From assembly GCA_947381945.1 (NCBI GenBank), contig CANCXM010000009.1, positions 1 through 64,000 on the forward strand: a stretch of DNA of 64,000 nt, given 5' to 3'. The translations under genes and the position numbers were made by a program. The notes under the pieces were generated by a model. The model saw only the letters and a list, made by a program, of their open reading frames with translations, was not told the origin of the DNA and did not search any database. Source of the stretch: an uncultured Muribaculaceae bacterium. GTDB taxonomy: Bacteria; Bacteroidota; Bacteroidia; Bacteroidales; Muribaculaceae. Of this stretch, positions 35,964 to 45,847 are shown one piece after another; position 1 is the first letter of the stretch, and each line of letters begins with the position of its first letter.

Positions 35964-37040
35964 ATGCAAGACCTATCAGTCGGAACCGCATGGCTTCACT
36001 CCTTCCTCACTGACTATATCCCCGAATGGGCCGCAGTCACCCTTGAGTGCCTGCTCATCGGAGTTGGCCTGATGCTGCTCTATGCAGTGCTCGCGCTGTT
36101 CTATATCCTCTTCGAGCGTAAGGTGTGTGCCTACTTCCAGTGCCGTCTCGGCCCTAACCGCGTAGGCCCCTGGGGCTTGATGCAGAGCATCGCCGATATG
36201 TTCAAGATTCTCATCAAGGAGCTTATCTCGCTGAACCATATCGACAAATTCCTCTTCGCCCTCGCTCCCTATCTCGTGATCATCGCCTCAATGCTCGCCT
36301 TTGCTGTCCTCCCGTGGGGTAACGGCTTGCAGATTATTGATTTCAATGTCGGCATCTTCTTCCTGCTTGCCGTGTCGTCCATCGGCGTTCTCGGTATCCT
36401 TCTGGCAGGATGGTCGTCAAACAACAAGTTCACCCTCATCGGTGCGCTCCGTTCGGGTGCCCAGATGGTCAGCTATGAGCTTTCCATGGGTCTCTGCGTG
36501 GTGACGATGGTCGTGATGGCCGGCACAATGTCGGTCGGTGGAATCGTCGAGGCTCAGAACCATCTCTGGTTCATCTTCTCCGGCCATATCCCCGCCATCA
36601 TCGCTTTCGTGATTTTCATGATTGCCGGTACGGCCGAGACCAACCGTGGCCCGTTTGACCTTCCCGAAGCTGAAAGTGAGCTTACCGCCGGTTACCACAC
36701 CGAGTACTCCGGTATCCACTTCGGTTTCTTCTATCTCGCCGAGTATCTCAACCTCTTCATCGTTTCCGGCGTGGCCGCGCTCCTCTTCTTCGGAGGCTGG
36801 ATGCCGCTCCATATCCCCGGTCTCGACGCCTTCAACCAGATTATGGACTATATCCCCTCGTTCATCTGGTTCATCGGCAAGGCCATCGTGCTCTCATTCA
36901 TCATCATCTGGTTCAAGTGGACTTTCCCCCGTCTGCGAATCGACCAGCTTCTCACACTGGAGTGGAAATACCTCCTCCCCATCAACCTCTTCAACCTCGT
37001 GCTTATGGTCCTTATCGTGACCTTCAAGCTTTACCTCTAA
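35964..37040 (+). CDS. nuoH: NADH-quinone oxidoreductase subunit H
   Basis: A 358-aa membrane subunit with about eight helices that forms the entrance of the quinone channel. Conserved features are [21 protein letters not shown] near TM1, the charged loop with [16 protein letters not shown] (which lines the quinone site), and [14 protein letters not shown] at the C-terminus. The first ATP synthase gene starts 85 bp downstream, with neither terminator nor TAnnTTTG box visible in the gap. Confidence 0.97.
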   Translation: MQDLSVGTAWLHSFLTDYIPEWAAVTLECLLIGVGLMLLYAVLALFYILFERKVCAYFQCRLGPNRVGPWGLMQSIADMFKILIKELISLNHIDKFLFALAPYLVIIASMLAFAVLPWGNGLQIIDFNVGIFFLLAVSSIGVLGILLAGWSSNNKFTLIGALRSGAQMVSYELSMGLCVVTMVVMAGTMSVGGIVEAQNHLWFIFSGHIPAIIAFVIFMIAGTAETNRGPFDLPEAESELTAGYHTEYSGIHFGFFYLAEYLNLFIVSGVAALLFFGGWMPLHIPGLDAFNQIMDYIPSFIWFIGKAIVLSFIIIWFKWTFPRLRIDQLLTLEWKYLLPINLFNLVLMVLIVTFKLYL

Positions 37041-37062
37041 GATAATTTCCTCAAAACTCTAA

Positions 37063-38631
<1,569 letters not shown>

Positions 38632-38680
38632 GAAAACGCAGATTTAACAAAGTCTCTCAAACTCATCAGCAGACACAGCA

Positions 38681-38917
38681 ATGATACTCAAAGTCATATC
38701 GGCCGAAGACATCGTCTTTCAGGGTGAAGTCAAAGTGGTGCACCTTCCGGGTGCCATGGGCGCTTTCACCGTACTTCCCGGCCACGCGGCCCTTATCTCA
38801 ACCCTCACACCCGGCGACATCCGCTACACGGCTGCCGACGGCGAGGAACACAAGGTCACCGTTGAGGGCGGAATCGTCGACGTTGACTCGAACATCGTGT
38901 CGGTCTGCATCTATTAA
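38681..38917 (+). CDS. atpC: ATP synthase F1 subunit epsilon
   Basis: A 78-aa protein holding only the N-terminal beta-sandwich of epsilon (VVHLPGAMGAFTVLPGHAAL is the family core). The C-terminal two-helix hairpin found in E. coli epsilon, which can inhibit ATP hydrolysis, is absent. Short epsilon subunits like this are usual in Bacteroidetes. It lies between atpD and atpB; atpB starts 3 nt after the stop. Confidence 0.94.
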   Translation: MILKVISAEDIVFQGEVKVVHLPGAMGAFTVLPGHAALISTLTPGDIRYTAADGEEHKVTVEGGIVDVDSNIVSVCIY

Positions 38918-38920
38918 ACT

Positions 38921-40099
38921 ATGGTGACGATGAAACGAAACATATTCACATCCCTACTCCTGGCCATCGTGGCCATCCTGCTCCCCCTCGGGGCGGCGGC
39001 TTCCGAAAGCCATCCCGCCGATTCGACCGAGGAGAAGAGCGGTGCGGTCGATGCGCAGGGAATCATCTTCGAGCACCTCGGCGACCGCTACGGTTGGGAA
39101 GTGCCTTTCAATCACCATAAGTCCATCCCCCTCCCTGTCATTGTCTGGGGTTCCGACGGCCTTCATGTGTTCTCATCGGCCCGTGTCGAGCATGGTGCGA
39201 CCTACCGCGACGGCAATGCCGAATTCAAGGTGGCCGGCAAGGACAGTCCCTACAAGGGCAAGGTAGTCGAGATTATCGACGGCAAGGAGGTGAAACCGAC
39301 CATCGACATCTCCATCACCAAGAATGTCTGCGGTGTGTTCATCGCCGTGCTTCTCGTGATATGGGCCATCATGTCGGTTGCCCGCTGGCACCGCACCCAG
39401 GGCATGAAGGGTCCGCGCAAGATGACCGGAGCGGTCGAATTCGTGATTCTCTTCATCTACGACGGTGTCATCAAGCCAACACTCAAGGACAAGGCCAACA
39501 AGTTTGCGCCCTATCTCCTGACGGTGTTCTTCTTCATCCTCGTGATGAACCTCCTGGGCCTCATCGTGATTTTCCCCGGTGGCGCGAACCTCACAGGCAA
39601 CATTGCCGTGACCCTCGTCCTCGCCATCATCACCTTCCTTATCACCAACATCTTCGCAACGAAGCACTATTGGAAGGAAATCTTCAATCCCGATGTGCCC
39701 TGGTGGCTGAAATGGCCCCTCCCCATCATGCCGGTCATCGAAATCTTCGGTATCTTCACCAAGCCCGCGGCCCTCACGGTCCGTCTGTTCGCCAACATGA
39801 TGGGTGGCCACATGATTGTCATCGTGCTCACGCTCCTCATCTTCATCTTCGCGGCGATGGGTCCGGCGGTGACAGGCGCGACGGCAGTCGTCAGCATCAT
39901 CTTCTCGGTGTTCATGCTCCTGATTGACGTTCTTGTCAGCTTCATCCAGGCCTACGTATTCACCATGCTCTCGACCCTCTTCATCGCCCTCGGACAGGAA
40001 GACGGCCACGGCGAGCACAAGAAGGATGAAGCCCACGGCCACGACGCAGCCGCAACTCCCGCCGAGGCTCCGAAAGCCCCGGCAACCAACCCTGCATAA
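38921..40099 (+). CDS. atpB: ATP synthase Fo subunit a
   Basis: A 392-aa subunit forming the proton half-channels. A signal-peptide-like first helix (about 10-27) is followed by a periplasmic segment of about 100 residues (HHKSIPLPVIVWGSDGLHVF). Five to six membrane helices follow, with the essential arginine R288 in AALTVRLFANMM. The tail is rich in His, Asp, Ala and Pro (GHGEHKKDEAHGHDAAA). This is much longer than the 271-aa E. coli protein, though N-terminal extensions are common in the phylum. Starts at 38921 and 38930 are both possible. Confidence 0.95.
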   Translation: MVTMKRNIFTSLLLAIVAILLPLGAAASESHPADSTEEKSGAVDAQGIIFEHLGDRYGWEVPFNHHKSIPLPVIVWGSDGLHVFSSARVEHGATYRDGNAEFKVAGKDSPYKGKVVEIIDGKEVKPTIDISITKNVCGVFIAVLLVIWAIMSVARWHRTQGMKGPRKMTGAVEFVILFIYDGVIKPTLKDKANKFAPYLLTVFFFILVMNLLGLIVIFPGGANLTGNIAVTLVLAIITFLITNIFATKHYWKEIFNPDVPWWLKWPLPIMPVIEIFGIFTKPAALTVRLFANMMGGHMIVIVLTLLIFIFAAMGPAVTGATAVVSIIFSVFMLLIDVLVSFIQAYVFTMLSTLFIALGQEDGHGEHKKDEAHGHDAAATPAEAPKAPATNPA

Positions 40100-40145
40100 C
40101 TTAAAAAAATATACTTACAAACAAACCCTTTAATCTCCCGCAATT

Positions 40146-40394
40146 ATGTTAGCAATGATTTTAGCAGCTATCGAAGGAACCCTCGGCATCGGCGTATGTA
40201 TCGGTGCAGCAATCGCAGCAATTGGTGCCGGTATCGGCATCGGTAAAATCGGTGGCTCGGCCATGGAAGCTATCGCCCGTCAGCCCGAATCAACCGGCGA
40301 CATCCGCAGTAACATGATCGTAATCGCCGCCCTTATCGAAGGTGTGGCCCTCTTTGCTGTCATCGTTTGTATCCTCGCAATGTTTGTGGGCTAA
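40146..40394 (+). CDS. atpE: ATP synthase Fo subunit c
   Basis: An 82-aa two-helix proteolipid. The first helix is glycine-rich (GAAIAAIGAGIGIGKIGG), then the polar loop RQPE that contacts gamma/epsilon, then helix 2 with the ion-binding E65 in AALIEGVALF. The residues after the Glu are Gly-Val rather than Ser-Thr, so the ligand set expected of Na+-binding rotors is not complete and proton coupling is likely. Confidence 0.97.
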   Translation: MLAMILAAIEGTLGIGVCIGAAIAAIGAGIGIGKIGGSAMEAIARQPESTGDIRSNMIVIAALIEGVALFAVIVCILAMFVG

Positions 40395-40417
40395 TCCAAA
40401 CTTCAATCATTTGAAAG

Positions 40418-40915
40418 ATGGAACTTTTCACGCCTGATTTCGGTCTGGTATTCTGGATGTTCGTGTCATTCGCCATCCTCTTCTTCATTCTGTGGAAGTG
40501 GGGCTGGCCGGTGATCATGAAAGGAGTGTCTGACCGAGCCGACCTCATCGACAAAGGTGTGGAGTATGCTCAAAATGCCAAACAACAGCTTGACCATGCC
40601 CGCGAAGAGGCGGATAAATACATAGCCGACGCACGTCGCCAGCAGGCCGACATGCTGCGCGAGGCCGACAGGATGAAATCACAAATCATCGACGAAGCCC
40701 GCAGCGCCGCACAGTCAGAGGCCAAGAAGGTGATGGACGCCGCCAAAGTGTCTATCGAACAGGAACGCAAACAAGCCGAGCAGCAGTTCCGCAACGAAGT
40801 CTCATCCTTCGCTCTCGACATCGCCCAGAAGGTGGTGCGCAACCAGATGAAGGACGAGAAAGCTCAGGAACAGCTCGTCAGCTCCCTGCTCGACGAGATG
40901 GAGAAACAGAATTGA
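40418..40915 (+). CDS. atpF: ATP synthase Fo subunit b
   Basis: A 165-aa peripheral-stalk subunit. One N-terminal membrane helix (LVFWMFVSFAILFFILWKW) is followed by a long charged, alanine-rich coiled coil (EEADKYIADARRQQADMLRE) and a C-terminal segment that docks on delta. Length is normal. A GC-rich hairpin lies in the 133-bp gap before atpH. Confidence 0.95.
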   Translation: MELFTPDFGLVFWMFVSFAILFFILWKWGWPVIMKGVSDRADLIDKGVEYAQNAKQQLDHAREEADKYIADARRQQADMLREADRMKSQIIDEARSAAQSEAKKVMDAAKVSIEQERKQAEQQFRNEVSSFALDIAQKVVRNQMKDEKAQEQLVSSLLDEMEKQN

Positions 40916-40926
40916 TCCTTCCCCCT

Positions 40927-40955
40927 GCGTCTCCGGCACTCCGGTCCGGAGACGC
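40927..40955 (+). terminator. Intra-operon hairpin between atpF and atpH
   Basis: A perfect 10-bp stem GCGTCTCCGG / CCGGAGACGC with a 9-nt loop. No T tract follows. It may act as a processing or stability element separating the Fo and F1 parts of the message rather than as a terminator. Confidence 0.55.
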
Positions 40956-41048
40956 GGCGGAAATCATTCCCGGTCTGACTCTTCGACTCGACATTAAATT
41001 AACCCTCATTTAAGATTACTCATCCTCTAAGGCTCTCATCTCCACGCA

Positions 41049-41594
41049 ATGAACCAAGGTCTCATCCCCAGCCGCTACGCCAAGGCTCTTTTCGAGTATG
41101 CCTCCGAAAAGGGCGCCGATGCGCGCATCTACGAGCTAATGCATACGCTCGACAACTCCTTTGTCGCCGAGCCGTCGCTCCAGCAGGCCGTGGCCAATCC
41201 CTTCATCCCCGCACCCGACAAGGTGAAACTTCTCACCTCCGCCGCCGGTGCGACAGCCAAGGATGAAGTCTATGCGCGCTTTCTGCAGCTCCTGACCGAG
41301 AACAACCGTCTCGACGCTGCCCGCGACATAGCACTCGCCTATATGAAAATCTACCGTAGCGAGCACCGCATCTACCTTGTGACCGTCACATCGGCCGCTC
41401 CCATGGGTGCAGCTGAGGAGGATCGTCTGAAAGCGCTCATCGAGCGCCACCTCAACGGCGGAACGATGGAATATCACCATCGCGTCGACCCTGATCTCAT
41501 CGGTGGCTTCACTGTCACAATCAACAACGAGAAGCTCGACGCTTCCGTGGCCGATGAGCTCAAGCAATTGCGTATAAAACTTTTAAGCAACTAA
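41049..41594 (+). CDS. atpH: ATP synthase F1 subunit delta
   Basis: A 181-aa protein linking the b stalk to the top of F1. The N-terminal helical domain starts with the family motif [11 protein letters not shown]; the C-terminal part has [22 protein letters not shown], typical of delta/OSCP. It precedes atpA by 25 bp. Confidence 0.94.
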   Translation: MNQGLIPSRYAKALFEYASEKGADARIYELMHTLDNSFVAEPSLQQAVANPFIPAPDKVKLLTSAAGATAKDEVYARFLQLLTENNRLDAARDIALAYMKIYRSEHRIYLVTVTSAAPMGAAEEDRLKALIERHLNGGTMEYHHRVDPDLIGGFTVTINNEKLDASVADELKQLRIKLLSN

Positions 41595-41619
41595 CCATTT
41601 TCACACCCCATATATTACA

Positions 41620-43191
41620 ATGATTAACCCAAGCGAGATTTCTCAGGTATTAAAACAGCAACTGGAGAATATCAACTCCAAAGTATCCTTCGAGGAGACC
41701 GGAGTTGTCCTTGAAGTCGGCGACGGTGTGGCCCGTGTCTACGGCCTCGACAATGTCTGCGCGAACGAGCTTGTAGAATTCGAAAACGGAGTGAAAGGTG
41801 TGGCCCTCAACCTGGAGGAGAGCAACGTAGGTGTCATCCTGCTCAATAATGTTAATGCCGTTACGGAAAACATGACCGTGAAGCGCACCGGCGAGATTGC
41901 CTCCATCCACGTTGGCGACGGTGTCTTCGGCCGTGTCATCAACGTTCTCGGCGAGCCCATCGACGGTCGCGGTCCCATCCAGGGCGACCTTCTCCCCATG
42001 CCCCTTGAGCGCAAGGCTCCGGGCGTAATCTTCCGTCAGCCCGTGAAGCAGCCGCTTCAGACCGGTCTCAAGGCCATCGACTCCATGGTGCCCATAGGCC
42101 GCGGTCAGCGCGAGCTCATCATCGGTGACCGCCAGATTGGCAAGACAGCCATCGCAATCGACACCATCATCAACCAGCGTGCCAACTTCGAGGCCGGAAA
42201 GCCTGTCTACTGTATATATGTGGCCATTGGCCAGAAAGCATCATCGGTTGCCTCCACCGTCGAGACCCTCCGCCAGCATGGCGCCCTCGACTATACAGTG
42301 GTCGTAGCCGCAACCGCCGCCGACTCCGCTTCGATGCGTTACTACGCTCCCTTTGCCGGAGTTGCAATCGGCGAATTCATCCGCGACACAGGCCGCGACG
42401 CCCTCATCGTCTACGATGACCTCTCGAAGCAGGCCGTGGCCTACCGTGAGATCTCACTCGTGCTCAAGCGTCCTTCGGGCCGCGAGGCATATCCGGGCGA
42501 CATCTTCTATCTCCACAGCCGTCTGCTTGAACGTGCTGCTAAAATCATCGACAACCAGCAGGTGGCCGAGAATATGAACGACCTCCCCGAGTCGCTCAAA
42601 GGCAAGGTGAAGGGTGGAGGTTCGCTCACCGCCCTTCCTATCATCGAGACTCAGGCAGGCGACGTGTCGGCCTACATCCCGACCAACGTTATCTCCATCA
42701 CCGACGGTCAGATCTTCCTTGAGACCGCCCTCTTCAACCGTGGTATCCGTCCCGCCATCAACGTGGGTATCTCCGTATCGCGTGTGGGTGGTAACGCTCA
42801 GATCAAGTCAATGAAGAAGGTGGCAGGTACGCTGAAGATTGACCAGGCACAGTTCCGCGAGCTCGAATCGTTCACCAAGTTCGGTGGCGACATCGACCCC
42901 GTGACCGCCCGCGTCATCGACAAGGGCCGCAAGAACGAACGCCTCCTCATCCAGCCCCAGTACTCCCCGATGAAGGTCGAGGACGAGGTCGCAGTCATCT
43001 TCTGCGGTACAAAGGGATTGCTTGAGAATGTGCCTCTCGACAAGGTGGCCGAGTTTGAGAAAAACTTCCTCCAGCTCGTCAGCACCAAGTATCCAGAGGT
43101 CATGGAGGCTATCCGCGCCGGAAAGCTCGACGACGACGTCACTTCAAAGCTCACCGCCGCAGCCGCCGAAATCTCAGGCTCCTATAAATAA
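41620..43191 (+). CDS. atpA: ATP synthase F1 subunit alpha
   Basis: A 523-aa non-catalytic nucleotide-binding subunit. The N-terminal beta-barrel is followed by Walker A GDRQIGKT (169-176), the [13 protein letters not shown] segment, and [12 protein letters not shown] with the arginine finger that reaches into the beta site. Length and motifs are standard. Confidence 0.98.
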   Translation: MINPSEISQVLKQQLENINSKVSFEETGVVLEVGDGVARVYGLDNVCANELVEFENGVKGVALNLEESNVGVILLNNVNAVTENMTVKRTGEIASIHVGDGVFGRVINVLGEPIDGRGPIQGDLLPMPLERKAPGVIFRQPVKQPLQTGLKAIDSMVPIGRGQRELIIGDRQIGKTAIAIDTIINQRANFEAGKPVYCIYVAIGQKASSVASTVETLRQHGALDYTVVVAATAADSASMRYYAPFAGVAIGEFIRDTGRDALIVYDDLSKQAVAYREISLVLKRPSGREAYPGDIFYLHSRLLERAAKIIDNQQVAENMNDLPESLKGKVKGGGSLTALPIIETQAGDVSAYIPTNVISITDGQIFLETALFNRGIRPAINVGISVSRVGGNAQIKSMKKVAGTLKIDQAQFRELESFTKFGGDIDPVTARVIDKGRKNERLLIQPQYSPMKVEDEVAVIFCGTKGLLENVPLDKVAEFEKNFLQLVSTKYPEVMEAIRAGKLDDDVTSKLTAAAAEISGSYK

Positions 43192-43244
43192 AGAATCAAC
43201 TCCTCAATCAACGCATATAACCCCACTGACAGTCAGATACCACT

Positions 43245-44132
43245 ATGGCTACACTTCGCGAACTTAAAGGACGCATCGGCTCCGTGGCTTCGAGTGAGAA
43301 AATCACCGGTGCCATGAAGATGATTTCCTCGGCCAAAATGCACCGCGCCGAGTCTGATCTGCGCCGTCTGCTGCCTTTCCGACAGCAGATAGAGAATATC
43401 ATCGGCAATCTCCTTTCGGCAGATGCTGAGTTCTCGTCACCCCTCACGGACGAACGCGAGGTCAATTCAATCGCCGTCATGGTGCTCGGTTCTGACGACG
43501 GTCTCTGCGGTGCCTACAACATCAACATCTTCAAGGAACTGCTCGCCACCGTCAAGGCTTACCGCGGGAAGTTCGGCGCTTCGGTCAGGATTACTGTCCT
43601 CCCCGTCGGCGCAAAGATGGTGAAGGCGACAAGCCGCATGGCCCTCCCCGGAGTCAAGGTAGAGGTTCCGGCCGGTGTCGATTCCAAATCCAACGGCGAG
43701 GCCGTCAAGGCCCTCACACGCCGTCTGGAGGAGCGCTTCATCGCCGGTGATTTTGACCGTGTGGAGCTTCTCTACATGAATTTCCAGTCAGTGAGCCGTC
43801 AGCGCGTCAAGTGCGATCCGCTTCTCCCGGTAAGTCCATCGATGTTTGCGGCCGAGGGTGTCAAGGCATCCTGCCGTCCCTACATCTTCGAGCCGGATGC
43901 CGCCACGATTTTCGTTTCGGTCCTCCCGATGTTCCTCCTCGCTGTGATGCAGGAGGTCTTCACCGAGAACCGTGCCTCCGAGCAGGCTGCGCGAATCATG
44001 GCCATGCAGAGCGCCAACGACAATGCGAAGAAACTCCTCGAGCAACTGCGTCTCGAATACAACAAGCTGCGCCAGCAGAGCATCACGACCGAACTCCTCG
44101 ACATTGTCGGCGGTCAGGTCAAGAACGATTGA
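43245..44132 (+). CDS. atpG: ATP synthase F1 subunit gamma
   Basis: A 295-aa central-stalk subunit. The N-terminal helix LKGRIGSVASSEKITGAMKM and the C-terminal helix with ENRASEQAARIMAMQSANDN form the coiled-coil rotor; SDDGLCGAYN lies in the Rossmann-like middle. It closes the ATP synthase set. nuoI starts 66 bp later, with no terminator or promoter recognised between. Confidence 0.96.
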   Translation: MATLRELKGRIGSVASSEKITGAMKMISSAKMHRAESDLRRLLPFRQQIENIIGNLLSADAEFSSPLTDEREVNSIAVMVLGSDDGLCGAYNINIFKELLATVKAYRGKFGASVRITVLPVGAKMVKATSRMALPGVKVEVPAGVDSKSNGEAVKALTRRLEERFIAGDFDRVELLYMNFQSVSRQRVKCDPLLPVSPSMFAAEGVKASCRPYIFEPDAATIFVSVLPMFLLAVMQEVFTENRASEQAARIMAMQSANDNAKKLLEQLRLEYNKLRQQSITTELLDIVGGQVKND

Positions 44133-44198
44133 TCCCGACCACCGTCACAGTCACCATCCATACAGAATTATAATAGCATATACAGATAATAAACCGAC

Positions 44199-44969
44199 AT
44201 GGGAAGTGTAAAAGAGTATTTCTCAAATCTTGGCTCCGGCATTGCAAGCCTTATTAAAGGTATGCAGGTGACCGGTAAGGAATTTGTCACCCCCAAAATT
44301 ACCGAAGAGTATCCCGACAACCGCGACAATCTCCCCGTTGCCGACCGCTTCAGGGCTGTCCTGACCCTCAAATATGACGATCAGGGCGACCATAAGTGTA
44401 TCGCCTGCGGAACTTGCGAGCGCGTTTGTCCCAACAACACCATCTCTCTCGGTATCAACACCGTCGAGACATGGGACGGTAAGAAGAAAAAGAAGCTTGA
44501 CAAGTACATGTATGACCTCGGAAGCTGCACATTCTGTCAGCTCTGTGTCACTAACTGTCCGACCGACGCTCTTGAGTTCAGCAATGACTTCGAGCAGGCC
44601 GTATTCACGCGTGGTAAACTCCTGAGGAAGCTCAACTATCTTCCTGAAAAAGAAGAGCCGCAGCCCACACCCGAGGAAATCGCCCGGATGAAGGCTGAGA
44701 AGGAGGCGAAGATTGCCGCCGCCAAGGCTGCCGCAGAGGCTAAGAAGGCTGCCGCCGCAGCTGCTGCCGGTGCCGCTCCCAAGGCTGCCGATGCCGCAGC
44801 TCCCGCCCCCAAGGCCGCTCCTGCTCCTGAGGCAAACGATGCCGCCGCCAAAGCTCTCGCAGCTGCAGCCGGTGACCCCGTGAAGGAAGCCAAAATCCGC
44901 GCGGCGCTCGAAAAAGCTGCCGCCCTCAAAGCACAGCGCGAGGCCGGAAAGGCCCCGGAAGCCAAATAA
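44199..44969 (+). CDS. nuoI: NADH-quinone oxidoreductase subunit I with Ala/Lys/Pro-rich C-terminal tail
   Basis: A 256-aa ferredoxin-like subunit carrying clusters N6a and N6b. Ligands are C67, C70, C73 and C77 (CIACGTCERVCP) and C110, C113, C116 and C120 (CTFCQLCVTNCP). The recognisable NuoI domain ends near residue 150. The remaining 105 residues or so are a low-complexity tail: first a charged helix (EEIARMKAEKEAKIAAAKAA), then Ala/Pro-rich linker, then a second charged Ala-rich helix (KEAKIRAALEKAAALKAQRE). Typical NuoI proteins are much shorter and lack such a tail. The gene resumes the complex I run after the nested atp genes. Confidence 0.95.
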   Translation: MGSVKEYFSNLGSGIASLIKGMQVTGKEFVTPKITEEYPDNRDNLPVADRFRAVLTLKYDDQGDHKCIACGTCERVCPNNTISLGINTVETWDGKKKKKLDKYMYDLGSCTFCQLCVTNCPTDALEFSNDFEQAVFTRGKLLRKLNYLPEKEEPQPTPEEIARMKAEKEAKIAAAKAAAEAKKAAAAAAAGAAPKAADAAAPAPKAAPAPEANDAAAKALAAAAGDPVKEAKIRAALEKAAALKAQREAGKAPEAK

Positions 44970-44996
44970 CAGCAAAATTAATTACTATCACAGTAT

Positions 44997-45512
44997 ATGG
45001 AATCAGTAGGAAGTACAATTTGTTACTGGATAATCGCTCTCGCGATTGTCATCTTCTCGGTACTGACTGTCACCACGCGCAAGATCCTGCGCGCGGCCAC
45101 ATATCTGCTTTTCGTGCTTTTTGCCACCGCCGCCCTCTACTTCAAACTCGACTATGAGTTCCTCGGCGCTGTGCAGATCGCTGTCTATGCCGGTGGTATT
45201 GTGGTCCTCTTCGTGTTTGCAATCCTGCTTACCACGCATCCCGGTGACAACAGTGAACAGTTAGCTTCAAGAAAAAAACTCCTCGGTCTGGTGGGTGCGC
45301 TCTGCGCTGCCGGTGCCTGCGGCTGGGCTCTCTGCTCGCGCTGCGCCGACATCTTCACGTCGCTCCCCTCCATGTCCAACCCGACCATGCACCGCATCGG
45401 TGAGGCCATGCTCGGAACAGGCTATGAGCAGTATCTGCTCCCCTTCGAGGCAGTCAGTGTGTTGTTACTCGCATGTATAATCGGTGGCGTTGTCATCGCC
45501 CGTAAACGCTAA
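44997..45512 (+). CDS. nuoJ: NADH-quinone oxidoreductase subunit J
   Basis: A 171-aa membrane subunit with five hydrophobic segments. TM3 holds the conserved FLGAVQIAVYAGGIVVLFVFAI stretch, whose pi-bulge helix is thought to couple quinone reduction to proton pumping, with an acidic residue just before it (DYEF). It sits 27 bp after nuoI and 14 bp before nuoK. Confidence 0.94.
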   Translation: MESVGSTICYWIIALAIVIFSVLTVTTRKILRAATYLLFVLFATAALYFKLDYEFLGAVQIAVYAGGIVVLFVFAILLTTHPGDNSEQLASRKKLLGLVGALCAAGACGWALCSRCADIFTSLPSMSNPTMHRIGEAMLGTGYEQYLLPFEAVSVLLLACIIGGVVIARKR

Positions 45513-45526
45513 TCACAATTCCCGCC

Positions 45527-45838
45527 ATGGATATTACTTTGATTTGGTATCTCGTCCCGTCACTCGTGATGTTTTGCTGCGGCGTCTACGGCTTCCTCAC
45601 CCGTCGCAACATGATCGCCATGCTCGTATCGCTTGAACTTATGCTCAACGCGGTCGACATCAACTTTGTGGTCTTCAACCGCTATCTTTTCCCAACCTCG
45701 ATGGAGGGATGGATGTTCACGCTCTTCGGTATCGCCATCGCCGCAGCCGAGACAGCGCTTGCAATCGCCATCATCATCAACCTCTTCAGGGTCAGCAAAA
45801 ACATTGACGTCCGCGACGCAACTAAAATGAAAAATTAA
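45527..45838 (+). CDS. nuoK: NADH-quinone oxidoreductase subunit K
   Basis: A 103-aa subunit with three membrane helices. The two conserved glutamates of the E-channel are visible, in VSLELMLNAVDINF (TM2) and AIAAAETALAIAIII (TM3). It is homologous to MrpC of sodium/proton antiporters. nuoL begins 9 bp after its stop. Confidence 0.96.
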   Translation: MDITLIWYLVPSLVMFCCGVYGFLTRRNMIAMLVSLELMLNAVDINFVVFNRYLFPTSMEGWMFTLFGIAIAAAETALAIAIIINLFRVSKNIDVRDATKMKN

Positions 45839-45847
45839 TCACGCCCT

